Part shown: positions 5,595 through 13,767 of the stretch, piece by piece | Layout: each line of letters opens with the position of its first letter | Position numbering within the stretch: position 1 is the stretch's first letter | DNA from: a virus | Length of the DNA stretch: 30,734 nt | Virus record (IMG/VR): IMGVR_UViG_3300021371_000002 | Span: 1 to 30,734 of that record | Strand: one strand, 5' to 3' | The notes under the pieces: model-generated | The model's input: the letters and a program-made list of their open reading frames with translations, nothing else | Databases searched by the model: none | What the model was told of the DNA's origin: nothing | Translations under genes and position numbers: made by a program

Positions 5595-5733
5595 ACATTA
5601 AATACCATTTGTGAGTTGTGTACAGGATAGTAACTGTAAGTAGTATTATTTTTAATACCATATCAATATTTGTAAAACTTAGCGTAAACGCTGAAAAATT
5701 AATTGCATACAATTTCATATCCTGTAAACTCAT
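5563..5733 (-). CDS. Putative holin, single TM
   Basis: The 56-aa product starts MSLQDMKLYA. A hydrophobic helix covers about residues 24-41 (MVLKIILLTVTILYTTHKW) and is followed by a charged tail (EENKRKHK), consistent with N-out/C-in topology. The start shares one base with the stop of the coiled-coil gene (TAATG) and its end overlaps the M15 peptidase gene by 32 nt, a classical holin-endolysin arrangement. I recognise the FTNIDMVLKIILLTV pattern from flavophage-type small membrane proteins. Confidence 0.68.
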   Translation of the reverse strand: MSLQDMKLYAINFSAFTLSFTNIDMVLKIILLTVTILYTTHKWYLMYEENKRKHKL

Positions 5734-5966
5734 TATTTATCTTCTTTGATTTCTTCATATGACCCATCCTTTAGGTCTATGTTTATTTTACCATATTTTT
5801 CTTCTAATGATTTCTTGCTTTCTTCTTGTTTAGAAATTTCATCAGCGTACATATGGTTTAAGCTATGTATTTGTGTGCTTAATAAACCAATATCGTGTTT
5901 AATAGCATTTAGCTTACCTTGTTGTTCTTGTAAATCTTTTAATTCTTCTTTTGTAATTTTTGACAT
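5733..5966 (-). CDS. Small coiled-coil protein downstream of the fibre gene
   Basis: A 77-aa protein with a continuous heptad-rich helix (residues about 4-57) and a short beta-like tail GKINIDLKDGSYEEIKEDK. It lies 32 bp after the fibre gene and just before the lysis genes. Similar small coiled-coil proteins with an INI-x-DGSY tail are frequent at this position in Bacteroidota phages. Function is unknown; a fibre-associated or trimerising role is possible. Confidence 0.62.
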   Translation of the reverse strand: MSKITKEELKDLQEQQGKLNAIKHDIGLLSTQIHSLNHMYADEISKQEESKKSLEEKYGKINIDLKDGSYEEIKEDK

Positions 5967-5998
5967 TTTATTAATTTTATGATTAAGATATAAATATA

Positions 5999-8900
5999 CT
6001 AATTTTTACATTTACATTCTTGCTTTAATAAATCTACTTCTGCTTTTAGTTCTTGTATTGCTTTTAATAAAACAGGGATTGTTTCTGTATATTTCATTCC
6101 CAATAATCCTTCGTCATCTTTATTAATTATTGGAGCAAAATCATTTTCCCAGTCTTGAGCAATAAAACCTATTTTTTTCCCTTTGGTTTTATCAGATTTT
6201 AAATTATATTCTACACATCTATAATCTTTTATTTTATCTAAAACATTTTCTAAAGGTTTTATATTTTCTTTTAAACTTACATCTGAATTAGAAACCCAAG
6301 CAGTAGCTCCTGGAGTTAATTTAACCCCATTAGTTGATGAACGAATTACAATATCACGACCTGTTGAATTTTGTACTATATTATAGGCATTTGTGTCTAA
6401 ATAATGAAATGCAGAATAACCACTACCTAATATTTGAAAATGAGGACTTGATTCACTTCCAGTTTTTGAATCATAAACAAATAGTCTCGCATTACTTAAT
6501 TGAACTCCATCTGAAATTAAAACGTTACCCCCACTTGTAATACGCATTCTTTCTGAACGAGAAGTACCACCCCAATAGTCAAAGATTAGGTTACCACTAT
6601 CAAATCTAATTTCAGATTGTTTTCCTGAATCATTACTATCAACTAACATTAATTGTGGTGTGCCTTGTGAACCTGTATTATTTAATAATAATCTTGCACC
6701 TCTTGCACCTGCGCCTCCATCACCAATAGAAGCATTTCCAGAACTGTCTATACGCAATCTTTCTGAACCATTTGACAAAAAGTATAAGTAATCTGAAGTA
6801 TTATTATAAAGTATTCCTCCTTTATCATCATCTGCGGTATCTCCTAATACCAAACCTGCAATATGAGTTGTACTTGAAACTGCTGAAATTATAGCGTTAT
6901 CAGCACTATTTTCTACATCTAATTCCCTTGAAGGCGAATCAGTTCCTATTCCTAATCTTGTATTTGTTAAATTAAAAACAAAAGGAGCTCCAGTTGTTGC
7001 TGTGTCTGTTCCTGATAATACTCTCATATAATCTATACTCCCTGAAGTATAAGCATCTATGTGAGCAGCGAGTGTGCCTCCTGTAGCTTTTTGTAAAGTT
7101 ATTTGACCTCCTTCACTTGAACTAGCGGCTCCTAAATACAAATTTGACTGTGTACCTATGTTACTCGTCCCGATTCCTACGTTTCCTGAACTACCTTCAA
7201 TTAAGAACGCTTTACTAACATTCCAAGTACTTACATAAAAATCATCTGATTCAGTACCAATTAATGTATCTGAATTACCAACATCCCTTAAAGTAATCGT
7301 TGGATTGTCTGTAACTGATACCATTACATTTCCTGCAAAAGTTGAGTTTTGTGATGAATCTATATTTAAAGCAACAGTTCCGTTTGAAGCTATACCAATA
7401 TTTGAAGTTGAGCTTTTAAACAAACCATATCCTGAACCAGTATCTTCACGAACTAAATATCCTGATGTATTGCTTACATTGTATTGTGTAGCAGTCACAT
7501 TTCCTGCAAAAGTTGAGTTTCCATTATTAGTATCAAAAGTGTGTGTTACAGTTGTATTTACATTTCTAAAAAATATTTTAGAATCATTATTGTTAGCAGT
7601 TGCACCTTGAGTTTGTATTATAGTACCTGCTGATGCATTTGAATACAATGTGTTAGAACCATCTGCTCCTTGAAACCAATTATTAGCCCTTACCCTTCCT
7701 GCAAAAATTGCGTTATTGCTTGTATTTAATTGTAAAGCTACACCACTTCCTGTTGAACATAAAAACTTGAATTCTCCATTATCATTTATAATATCCCAGT
7801 CATCTTGTTGTAAATCTGTAAAACTTAATTTTGGTATTGTTGATTGTATTGCTACATTTCCTGCAAAAGTTGCATTTCCTGTTGTAGCATTTACTGTAAA
7901 CTTGTCTGTGTTGATTGCTAAATCTCCTGCAAAGGCAGTATTTCCACTTGCTGCAGCTACTGTAAATTTATCAGTATTTACTGCAAAGTTTCCTGTTGAA
8001 CTTAAATTAGTATTTGTTGTTAATGAACCATCTACTGTAATTGCACTTCCTGATTCTGAAACTATTGAATCTGCTATTACTTGTGTTGCTGACCATTTTG
8101 TTAAATTACCTGTTGTTCCTGTTCCATCTACTTGTGAATGATCTAATTTAGTCCATTGATTGTTTGCTCCTGCAATTACCCAGTCTCCTACAGTCCAGTT
8201 AGATATACCATTTAAAGTAGTAGTACCTCCAACACTTACAACGTAATAATGTCCTTGTGTTATAAAAGGACTGTTGTCTATTGTATAGGCTTCTCCTGTT
8301 AGCATTATGTCAGCATCTAAAGAAAGTGTTGTATCACTATCTACGTTTGATACTAATGCAGTTTGCCCATCTACTTGATTTACTACTTGATCTCCTACAG
8401 TTACTGTTGAAGTAAAACTTGCTGAACTATCTACTAACTTGTTTGCAGTTGTTGCAGTTGTTGTTCCGTTTGCAGCTTCTCCACCACCAGAACTTAATAC
8501 TGGCGAGTTTGTATCTGCATCCCAAGAACCCATAAATCTTAATCCCCCTGCTAATCCGTTTACTTGTGATTGTAGTTTTCCAAAGCCTTCTACTATTGTA
8601 TCTGTTGCTAAAACAGAACTTGCAGAAGGAGAAGTTAACCCTGTTAATACTTTACTTGTTACTGAATTGTTATCTAAAGTTACTGCACCACTTACATTAC
8701 CTGTACCATCAACACTCGATATTGTTCCTGTAGCTTGACCTGTTAAAGATAAATCTCTTGCAGTTTGCCATTTTGTAGCAGTATCTGCATTTCCTGTTAG
8801 GTCTCCAGTTACATTTCCTGTTACATTTCCAGTAACATTTCCAGTAACATTTCCTGTAAAATTTGTTGCTGTTACAGAATCAAGCCCTATTAAATCAGGA

Positions 8901-10012
8901 TTTAAATTAAATGTTGCAGTTTGATTTGCAGCAGCAGTAGTAATATTAGCACTACCATTAAAAACTAAATTTTGTGTGTTTAAATTTACATCTCCACTCC
9001 CAGAATCTGCAACAAAATCTAAATCACTTGCAGCATCTAATGAATCTACATATGCTTTAGTAGCAGCATCTTGAGCTGCACTTGGGTCTGTTAAATTAGA
9101 TATTCTTCCTGTAACACTAATCCCAGTATTTGTTGTATATAGTTTTTGTGAACCATAATATTTTAATGAAACTGTACCTGTTGAACCACTTATTTCTAAA
9201 TTTGAAACAGTTGTTCCTACACCATTATCAGTATAAAACTTTATATTACTATCTGCTTCTAATGCACTTATTAATATATCTCCTGTATTATTTCTTATTG
9301 AGGCACTTGTTCCATTGTGATAAATTTCTAAATCACTACCTGCACCATAAATACTTTTACTATTATCTGCAAAAGTTATGTTATCTCCTGCACTTACAGC
9401 TATATCAGTTCCACCTGTTTGATTTCCACCTACTAAAACTTCTGCTAAAGTATCGTGTCCTTGAATAGCAGTATCTACATAAGCTGTAGTAGCAATTTTA
9501 GTTGAATTATCTCCATCTGTTTGTGTAGTAGCTGTTGAACCATTAGGTAAAACAACACCACTTGAATTTAAAGAAATAGTAAGTTTTTGATTTAACGCTA
9601 CTGTTGTTATTTCGTTTGCAGTTCCAGCAATGTCTAATAGTTGTGAATCTAAATCTACAGAACCATTTCCAGTATCCCCTTCAAAGTCTAAATCTTGCAA
9701 TGTAACGTGACCTTGTACATAATCTATAATAGCAGCTGTCGTTGGTATAGAAGTATCGTTATCGTTGTTTAAAACACCATCTGCAGCATCTACAAACTTG
9801 CTTATTGTAATGTTTTCTCCTGTATCTTTTAAAGAACCAAATTCAAGTATTGCAGTAACTTTAAAATCTCCTGCTGTATTCATATACACTCCAGTAGATA
9901 ATCCAGAACCGTCTGTTAGTTCTTTTAGTGATGCAGTTAAGGCAGCATTATCAATAGTTTTGATTAGCCCTGAATAAGTATCTGATATTCTTGTGTTAAA
10001 TAGACTTGCCAT
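5999..10012 (-). CDS. Tail fibre/receptor-binding protein with C-terminal S74 intramolecular chaperone
   Basis: A 1,337-aa, Gly/Thr/Asn/Ser-rich protein, the largest in the genome. It is built of short beta repeats: GNVTG units near residues 380-400, and recurring KFTV-type and TFAGN strands in the middle. The last 95 residues, from SDVSLKENIK at Ser1243, are a peptidase_S74 (endosialidase chaperone) domain with the S-D...LKENI motif, GFIAQDWE and a final coiled coil. In that family the domain folds the trimer and then cuts itself off before the Ser. The extreme C-terminus CKCKN could coordinate a metal or form disulfides. It would mediate host recognition at the tail tip. Confidence 0.85.
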   Translation of the reverse strand: MASLFNTRISDTYSGLIKTIDNAALTASLKELTDGSGLSTGVYMNTAGDFKVTAILEFGSLKDTGENITISKFVDAADGVLNNDNDTSIPTTAAIIDYVQGHVTLQDLDFEGDTGNGSVDLDSQLLDIAGTANEITTVALNQKLTISLNSSGVVLPNGSTATTQTDGDNSTKIATTAYVDTAIQGHDTLAEVLVGGNQTGGTDIAVSAGDNITFADNSKSIYGAGSDLEIYHNGTSASIRNNTGDILISALEADSNIKFYTDNGVGTTVSNLEISGSTGTVSLKYYGSQKLYTTNTGISVTGRISNLTDPSAAQDAATKAYVDSLDAASDLDFVADSGSGDVNLNTQNLVFNGSANITTAAANQTATFNLNPDLIGLDSVTATNFTGNVTGNVTGNVTGNVTGDLTGNADTATKWQTARDLSLTGQATGTISSVDGTGNVSGAVTLDNNSVTSKVLTGLTSPSASSVLATDTIVEGFGKLQSQVNGLAGGLRFMGSWDADTNSPVLSSGGGEAANGTTTATTANKLVDSSASFTSTVTVGDQVVNQVDGQTALVSNVDSDTTLSLDADIMLTGEAYTIDNSPFITQGHYYVVSVGGTTTLNGISNWTVGDWVIAGANNQWTKLDHSQVDGTGTTGNLTKWSATQVIADSIVSESGSAITVDGSLTTNTNLSSTGNFAVNTDKFTVAAASGNTAFAGDLAINTDKFTVNATTGNATFAGNVAIQSTIPKLSFTDLQQDDWDIINDNGEFKFLCSTGSGVALQLNTSNNAIFAGRVRANNWFQGADGSNTLYSNASAGTIIQTQGATANNNDSKIFFRNVNTTVTHTFDTNNGNSTFAGNVTATQYNVSNTSGYLVREDTGSGYGLFKSSTSNIGIASNGTVALNIDSSQNSTFAGNVMVSVTDNPTITLRDVGNSDTLIGTESDDFYVSTWNVSKAFLIEGSSGNVGIGTSNIGTQSNLYLGAASSSEGGQITLQKATGGTLAAHIDAYTSGSIDYMRVLSGTDTATTGAPFVFNLTNTRLGIGTDSPSRELDVENSADNAIISAVSSTTHIAGLVLGDTADDDKGGILYNNTSDYLYFLSNGSERLRIDSSGNASIGDGGAGARGARLLLNNTGSQGTPQLMLVDSNDSGKQSEIRFDSGNLIFDYWGGTSRSERMRITSGGNVLISDGVQLSNARLFVYDSKTGSESSPHFQILGSGYSAFHYLDTNAYNIVQNSTGRDIVIRSSTNGVKLTPGATAWVSNSDVSLKENIKPLENVLDKIKDYRCVEYNLKSDKTKGKKIGFIAQDWENDFAPIINKDDEGLLGMKYTETIPVLLKAIQELKAEVDLLKQECKCKN
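7326..7872. repeat. Interspersed 19-bp repeats in the fibre gene
   Basis: The 19-mer acatttcctgcaaaagttg occurs at 7326-7344, 7497-7515 and 7854-7872, with diverged copies near 7693 and 7923. On the coding strand it encodes the recurrent STFAGNV strand. These are likely duplications within the fibre shaft and possible recombination points for shaft length change. Confidence 0.75.
8811..8858. repeat. Four tandem 12-bp units in the fibre gene
   Basis: Four units of acatttcc(a/t)gt(a/t), each 12 bp, encode successive NVTG tetrapeptides on the minus strand. The middle two copies are identical. The unit length keeps the frame, so copy number could vary without breaking the protein. Confidence 0.85.
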
Positions 10013-10088
10013 ATTTTTTATTTTTTTCTTGTTTCTTTAAAAACGTTTTTAGTTTTTCTATATTTTTTTGTTTTGGTTTATATCTCAT
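9996..10088 (-). CDS. Very small basic protein (30 aa), tentative
   Basis: The ATG at 10088 overlaps the stop of the connector gene as ATGA and the frame runs to a TAA 17 nt inside the fibre gene. The product (MRYKPKQKNI...) is Lys-rich and helical. It fills an otherwise empty gap and uses this genome's standard coupling, but at 30 aa it could be chance. Confidence 0.4.
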   Translation of the reverse strand: MRYKPKQKNIEKLKTFLKKQEKNKKYGKSI

Positions 10089-10597
10089 AATACCCAGCCA
10101 TTAAATAATGCATCATAGTCAGGATAAATGTCGTCATTTGTGTTACTTGTGTATTCAGGATAATCTGATTGATTAAATGACATAAAATCAATGAAACGTC
10201 TTGAATAATATTCCATAAATTCACGAGCTTTATCTACTAAATAATCTACTTCATTCTTACTTACTGTTTCGCTTGTTTCTGATCTATGTTTAAATACACC
10301 ACCATTTTTTATAGCATAACTCGCAAATGGAATATAATATACTTGTGCTGCCCAAATTAACATTGGTTGTAAATAAGTGTTTAATAATGTTTTGTATTTT
10401 GCATTAGCTATGTCATCGATTTCTCCATTAGCAATTAGTGTAGATATTTTGTTGTATAAGTCAGTTCCAGTATAGTTTTGTATATCTATTTCTTGGGCTA
10501 TCTTAATAAACTGTATAAATTTATCAGTATCTACATTTCCATCTATTATGGAATTTCTAACTAAATCTGTTCTATTTATAAATAATGCTGTTGCCAT
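10085..10597 (-). CDS. Putative head-tail connector/head completion protein
   Basis: A 170-aa, mostly helical protein (DTDKFIQFIKIAQEIDIQNY, LLNTYLQPMLIWAAQVYY, DYLVDKAREFMEYYSRRF) with a disordered acidic end (YPEYTSNTNDDIYPDYD). Helical size and position immediately after the portal gene (6 nt spacing) match gp6-type adaptor proteins that bind under the portal ring. I recognise the general pattern from Bacteroidota phages but not a named family. Confidence 0.58.
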   Translation of the reverse strand: MATALFINRTDLVRNSIIDGNVDTDKFIQFIKIAQEIDIQNYTGTDLYNKISTLIANGEIDDIANAKYKTLLNTYLQPMLIWAAQVYYIPFASYAIKNGGVFKHRSETSETVSKNEVDYLVDKAREFMEYYSRRFIDFMSFNQSDYPEYTSNTNDDIYPDYDALFNGWVL

Positions 10598-10603
10598 AAT
10601 TTT

Positions 10604-12643
10604 CTATTTTGGGTATGCTCCTTGATTAGGCATATTAACTGGTGCTATTTCTGATTGTTTAGTTCCTCTTGGATTCTTAATGTAAGTTTTAGGTATTGTT
10701 CTTGTTTTCTTATAATCACTTAAATCTTTAGAAGGTTTTGTGTTTTTCTTTAAACGATATAATTGTCGCATCCATTTATGTCTACAATAAATTCCACCTT
10801 TAAACTTGAATAAATCGTATGGTCTACCTTTATGTCCTAATTCTTTGTTAACTCCTTCTCTTGTTGCTTTATCAATATCTTCTAATCTATACACAATTCC
10901 TGATCGAGATAAACGCATCATATTTTCACAAAAATCTCTTGTTGAATTACTTGGTTTTTTAGACCCTACTACATATTTATATCTAATCTTATAATTTTTA
11001 GAATCTAAATAACTAAAGCCATCTGGTTTTGCAGTAATTTCGTCTTTTAGTTGTTGAAATAAACTCTTTTTTTCATCAATACATATATTAGCCCAATCTT
11101 CATCACTAATTTCAGAACCTTCTTGTAGCTCATCGACAAGTTCCCATTCGTCATTAATAACTTCTCCTTTTAAGTTTTCTAATATAACTTCTCCAAGTTC
11201 ACTTGACATTTTAATAGGGATACAATTAGGAACTAAACGTCCTCCTTTTACTTTCATTCCATATTGCTCATATCCAGCTTGACAAGGTTTCTTTAAATCT
11301 ATTTCATCGTGTGATTCACAAGGCATATACCAAACCTTAACCCCCTCTTTGTGTTCGTGATGACCAGAACATCCCATTTTTTCAGCCTGTCTTTCTGCTT
11401 CTTCTTTAGTTTCATAAACTTCTAATCCGTCTATTTCTTTAAGATCAGTAGACATTTTTATTCCAGTTTCTTCTTCTATTTCTTCATCACTTTGTACGCT
11501 TCTGTCAACGTCAGTAAATTCTAATGGCTGTAACGTAATAAAGTATAGGTTTAAAGCAATATTATTGTAAGATAGTATAGTATCAAAGCAATCTATTAAA
11601 AGTTCCTGAAACGGTCTTATAACGGTGTTATCCATAAGCAAGGATGCAGTCTTTATTTCATCTGCATTGTTTCCAAGCCCTGTATTGTCTTTTATTCCTA
11701 AAAGCATAGGACTTACTACCCTATGAGCTACTAATACTTTGCTTTGTGATTCGTCTGATAAGAATTGATATTGATTGTGTGCATCTGATAACTGAACTGG
11801 TGTTATTTCTGCTTGTGCATCTTTATTGTCGTTAAAACTTAATATAAATTTACCTGCATTAGAACTACCTGAAAACTTTTGTGCTATACGTTGCTCAATT
11901 AGTTCTCTTTCTTGTGGATTAGGTGTTCCGTTGTTAAAGTTGATTAACATTGAAGGACTTAAACCATTCATTATGTTGTTTAAGTGATAATTACTTATCT
12001 CCTCCTCAAGTTCTGCATATTGTATACCTCCTTGATAATCTACAGGTGCATAATAGTAAAACCCAGACTTGTATGGCTTTATGTAGTATATTTCTATGTT
12101 TTCTTTTGACATTCCATAAGCTGGTATTCTTAATGGTTTGTCACTTGGTTTTAATTTAGCCCAGTCTTTAAAATAATAGTAAGCAGGAATATCGCCATCT
12201 TCGTTTGCTTTTTCAGCTCTTAATGTTTCAACTGGTATATGTTCTATTTGTGCAATTCTTGTTCTGTCTTTAGAATATATAACTTGTAAAGATGCTTGAC
12301 CCATAAGTTTTAAGTCATAACATATTTTTCTAACTACATCTTTTTTGAGAAGTGTAATCATTTCAGCGTATTGATCTGGTTTTCTACTTGAATCTGTAGC
12401 TCCTAAACCTTTACCATAAATTTGTTGTGATATACCATTTATACAAGCATTGTTTGTTGGACTTCCATTGTATCTGTCAATTAAAAATTGAAAATAGTTG
12501 TTATCGTCTCCATATCCTACCCATTCTTGATTAGGTACTTCTACAATGTCTGGACTTGTATATGTACTTAAATTAACAAAACTAATTTCAGATTTAGATT
12601 CTTTTACAAATTGACCTAAACTATTTCTTTTTCTATTTTTCAT
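10604..12643 (-). CDS. Portal protein fused to Cys/His-rich C-terminal modules
   Basis: The 679-aa product is longer than a typical portal (about 400-500). Residues about 30-390 are the portal: WVGYGDDNNYFQFLIDRY, the INGISQQIYGKGL helix, and the DNTGLGNNADEIKTAS helix. After an acidic linker (381-397) come a Cys/His cluster at 425-445 (Cys425, His428, His429, His431, Cys442, His445), a CQAGYEQYGMKVKGGR...PNC segment (454-474), and a C-terminal domain (about 550-630) with Cys572, Cys620 and His622. The last module is often attached to phage head-morphogenesis proteins. The portal would form the dodecameric packaging ring. The gene is coupled to the upstream gene as ATGA. Confidence 0.75.
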   Translation of the reverse strand: MKNRKRNSLGQFVKESKSEISFVNLSTYTSPDIVEVPNQEWVGYGDDNNYFQFLIDRYNGSPTNNACINGISQQIYGKGLGATDSSRKPDQYAEMITLLKKDVVRKICYDLKLMGQASLQVIYSKDRTRIAQIEHIPVETLRAEKANEDGDIPAYYYFKDWAKLKPSDKPLRIPAYGMSKENIEIYYIKPYKSGFYYYAPVDYQGGIQYAELEEEISNYHLNNIMNGLSPSMLINFNNGTPNPQERELIEQRIAQKFSGSSNAGKFILSFNDNKDAQAEITPVQLSDAHNQYQFLSDESQSKVLVAHRVVSPMLLGIKDNTGLGNNADEIKTASLLMDNTVIRPFQELLIDCFDTILSYNNIALNLYFITLQPLEFTDVDRSVQSDEEIEEETGIKMSTDLKEIDGLEVYETKEEAERQAEKMGCSGHHEHKEGVKVWYMPCESHDEIDLKKPCQAGYEQYGMKVKGGRLVPNCIPIKMSSELGEVILENLKGEVINDEWELVDELQEGSEISDEDWANICIDEKKSLFQQLKDEITAKPDGFSYLDSKNYKIRYKYVVGSKKPSNSTRDFCENMMRLSRSGIVYRLEDIDKATREGVNKELGHKGRPYDLFKFKGGIYCRHKWMRQLYRLKKNTKPSKDLSDYKKTRTIPKTYIKNPRGTKQSEIAPVNMPNQGAYPK

Positions 12644-13068
12644 ATTACAATGTAATCATTATTATAAGAATTATCTGTAATGTATTGACCTTGATTTATG
12701 TTATAGTATAAATTATCCATTTGATCTATTTCTTGGTCAGTACAGAAAATCTTGTCTTTATATATATCTACAATGTTTGTTGTATCTACATTCCAAAATT
12801 CATTATATAATTCCCAAAGAAAATAATTAGTATTCCAAAAATTGGGGTCTGTATATAATTCTAAATCGTAAAAATGACCTTCAACTAAAACAGGATTAAA
12901 TGCTTGTGAAAAAGTCAAATAATTCCCAGATGTTACAGCGTTGTTAATTTCATAAACAGTTGTAACGTTTGTACTGTCATCTCTAACTGACAAAGTAAAC
13001 TCACTTCCGTAAACTCTTGGTATTACTTTAAAGTTTTGAGCAGTAGCTATGGTTTTTAATACAATCAT
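12640..13068 (-). CDS. Putative neck/adaptor protein, unknown family
   Basis: The 142-aa protein has a beta-sandwich-like first half (NFKVIPRVYGSEFTLSVRDD, TTVYEINNAV, GNYLTFSQAF, EGHFYDLELY) and an aromatic/Asn-rich second half with many Tyr and Trp. It is the first gene of the transcript starting at the motif at 13073-13099 and is coupled by ATGA to the portal gene. Strand content and context suggest a neck or tail protein. No catalytic motif is visible. Confidence 0.5.
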   Translation of the reverse strand: MIVLKTIATAQNFKVIPRVYGSEFTLSVRDDSTNVTTVYEINNAVTSGNYLTFSQAFNPVLVEGHFYDLELYTDPNFWNTNYFLWELYNEFWNVDTTNIVDIYKDKIFCTDQEIDQMDNLYYNINQGQYITDNSYNNDYIVI

Positions 13069-13072
13069 TTTA

Positions 13073-13099
13073 TATATAACGTAATAAATAAGTTATTTT
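13073..13099 (-). promoter_or_regulatory. Bipartite phage promoter candidate P5 (adaptor-portal-fibre operon)
   Basis: The minus strand reads ACAAAA (tttt at 13096-13099), 13 nt, then ACGTTATATA (13082-13073), 4 nt before the ATG at 13068. It lies directly downstream of the terminator at 13116-13140, so a promoter is required here. It is one of five sites with identical spacing. Confidence 0.75.
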
Positions 13100-13115
13100 G
13101 TGAAAACATAAGAGC

Positions 13116-13140
13116 AAAAAAAAAGCACCCCTAAGGATGC
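13116..13140 (-). terminator. Rho-independent terminator after the tail-tube gene
   Basis: The minus strand reads GCATCC-TTAG-GGGTGC (6 bp with one U-G pair) followed by nine T's (13124-13116). It separates the tail-tube transcript from the adaptor/portal transcript. Confidence 0.9.
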
Positions 13141-13163
13141 TCTTAATTTAATATCAATAAATA

Positions 13164-13691
13164 TTAGTTTGGTGTGATTTGAGTAGCATCAGCAACAATT
13201 AATCCTGAATCTAAAAAGTAAGGAGCTAATTCTTCTTGTCCTTCCATTACTAAAGTGAATCCTGATAAATCTCCTGCAGCAGCACCAGAAACTACAGTTC
13301 CTGAAACAAACTCCATTCCGTTTTCAAGTCCACATAAGAATTGATTTCCGTAATAATCTTCAACAACTACATAAGGTCTTGCAACAGCTATGTCTTGCAA
13401 TTCAGCTTGAGTTTGAGCATCAAGGTATGTTAATGTTAAATTTAATGTTTGAGTATAAAAAGTAGTTCCATTTTCTCTTGAACTTGTTACAGTAGTTTCA
13501 AGTGAAGAATTTCCTTTTACATCGAATTGATACCAATCTGGTTGTGTTCCTGAAATAGTTGTTACTTGTTTTGTAGCTGAATCTACTACAACTCCTGTAA
13601 TACCTCCAAAATCTCCAAACCAAACTGTTTTTATGCCACCGAAGGCACTTTTACAAGGTAACTTTCTCCCTGTGTTTAATGTACAAGCCAT
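13164..13691 (-). CDS. Major tail (tube) protein
   Basis: The 175-aa protein is a beta-rich, Thr/Gly/Val-rich sequence beginning MACTLNTGRKLPCKSAFGGI. The N-terminal TGRxLPCxxxxGGIKxVWF pattern is one I associate with tail-tube proteins of Bacteroidota siphophages. The middle (SLETTVTSSRENGTTFYTQT, LNLTLTYLD) and C-terminal GFTLVMEGQEELAPYF strands fit the tube fold. It follows the capsid gene and has its own flanking terminators, consistent with very high expression. Tube monomers would stack around the tape measure. Confidence 0.7.
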   Translation of the reverse strand: MACTLNTGRKLPCKSAFGGIKTVWFGDFGGITGVVVDSATKQVTTISGTQPDWYQFDVKGNSSLETTVTSSRENGTTFYTQTLNLTLTYLDAQTQAELQDIAVARPYVVVEDYYGNQFLCGLENGMEFVSGTVVSGAAAGDLSGFTLVMEGQEELAPYFLDSGLIVADATQITPN

Positions 13692-13710
13692 AGTTTATAT
13701 TTTATTTTAT

Positions 13711-13745
13711 AAAAAAAGGGTAAGTAGGTTATCCCCACCTACCCT
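13711..13745 (-). terminator. Imperfect rho-independent terminator between capsid and tail-tube genes
   Basis: The minus strand reads AGGGTAGGT, loop GGGGATA, ACCTACTTACCCT, then a T run. The stem has 5 + 4 bp with a 4-nt bulge (or 6 bp inner pairing). The bulge suggests partial termination. No separate promoter is visible for the tail-tube gene, so read-through probably sets its level. Confidence 0.75.
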
Positions 13746-13767
13746 AATTTTTGGTTAATTTAATTTA

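Noticed and set aside
8811-8858. Short tandem repeats considered as a CRISPR-like array
   Set aside because: Units are only 12 bp without spacers and encode a regular NVTG peptide in frame.
7305-9977. Plus-strand open frames opposite the fibre gene
   Set aside because: They mirror the low-complexity, repeat-rich fibre coding strand, have no A-rich start context and would be the only plus-strand genes in the genome.
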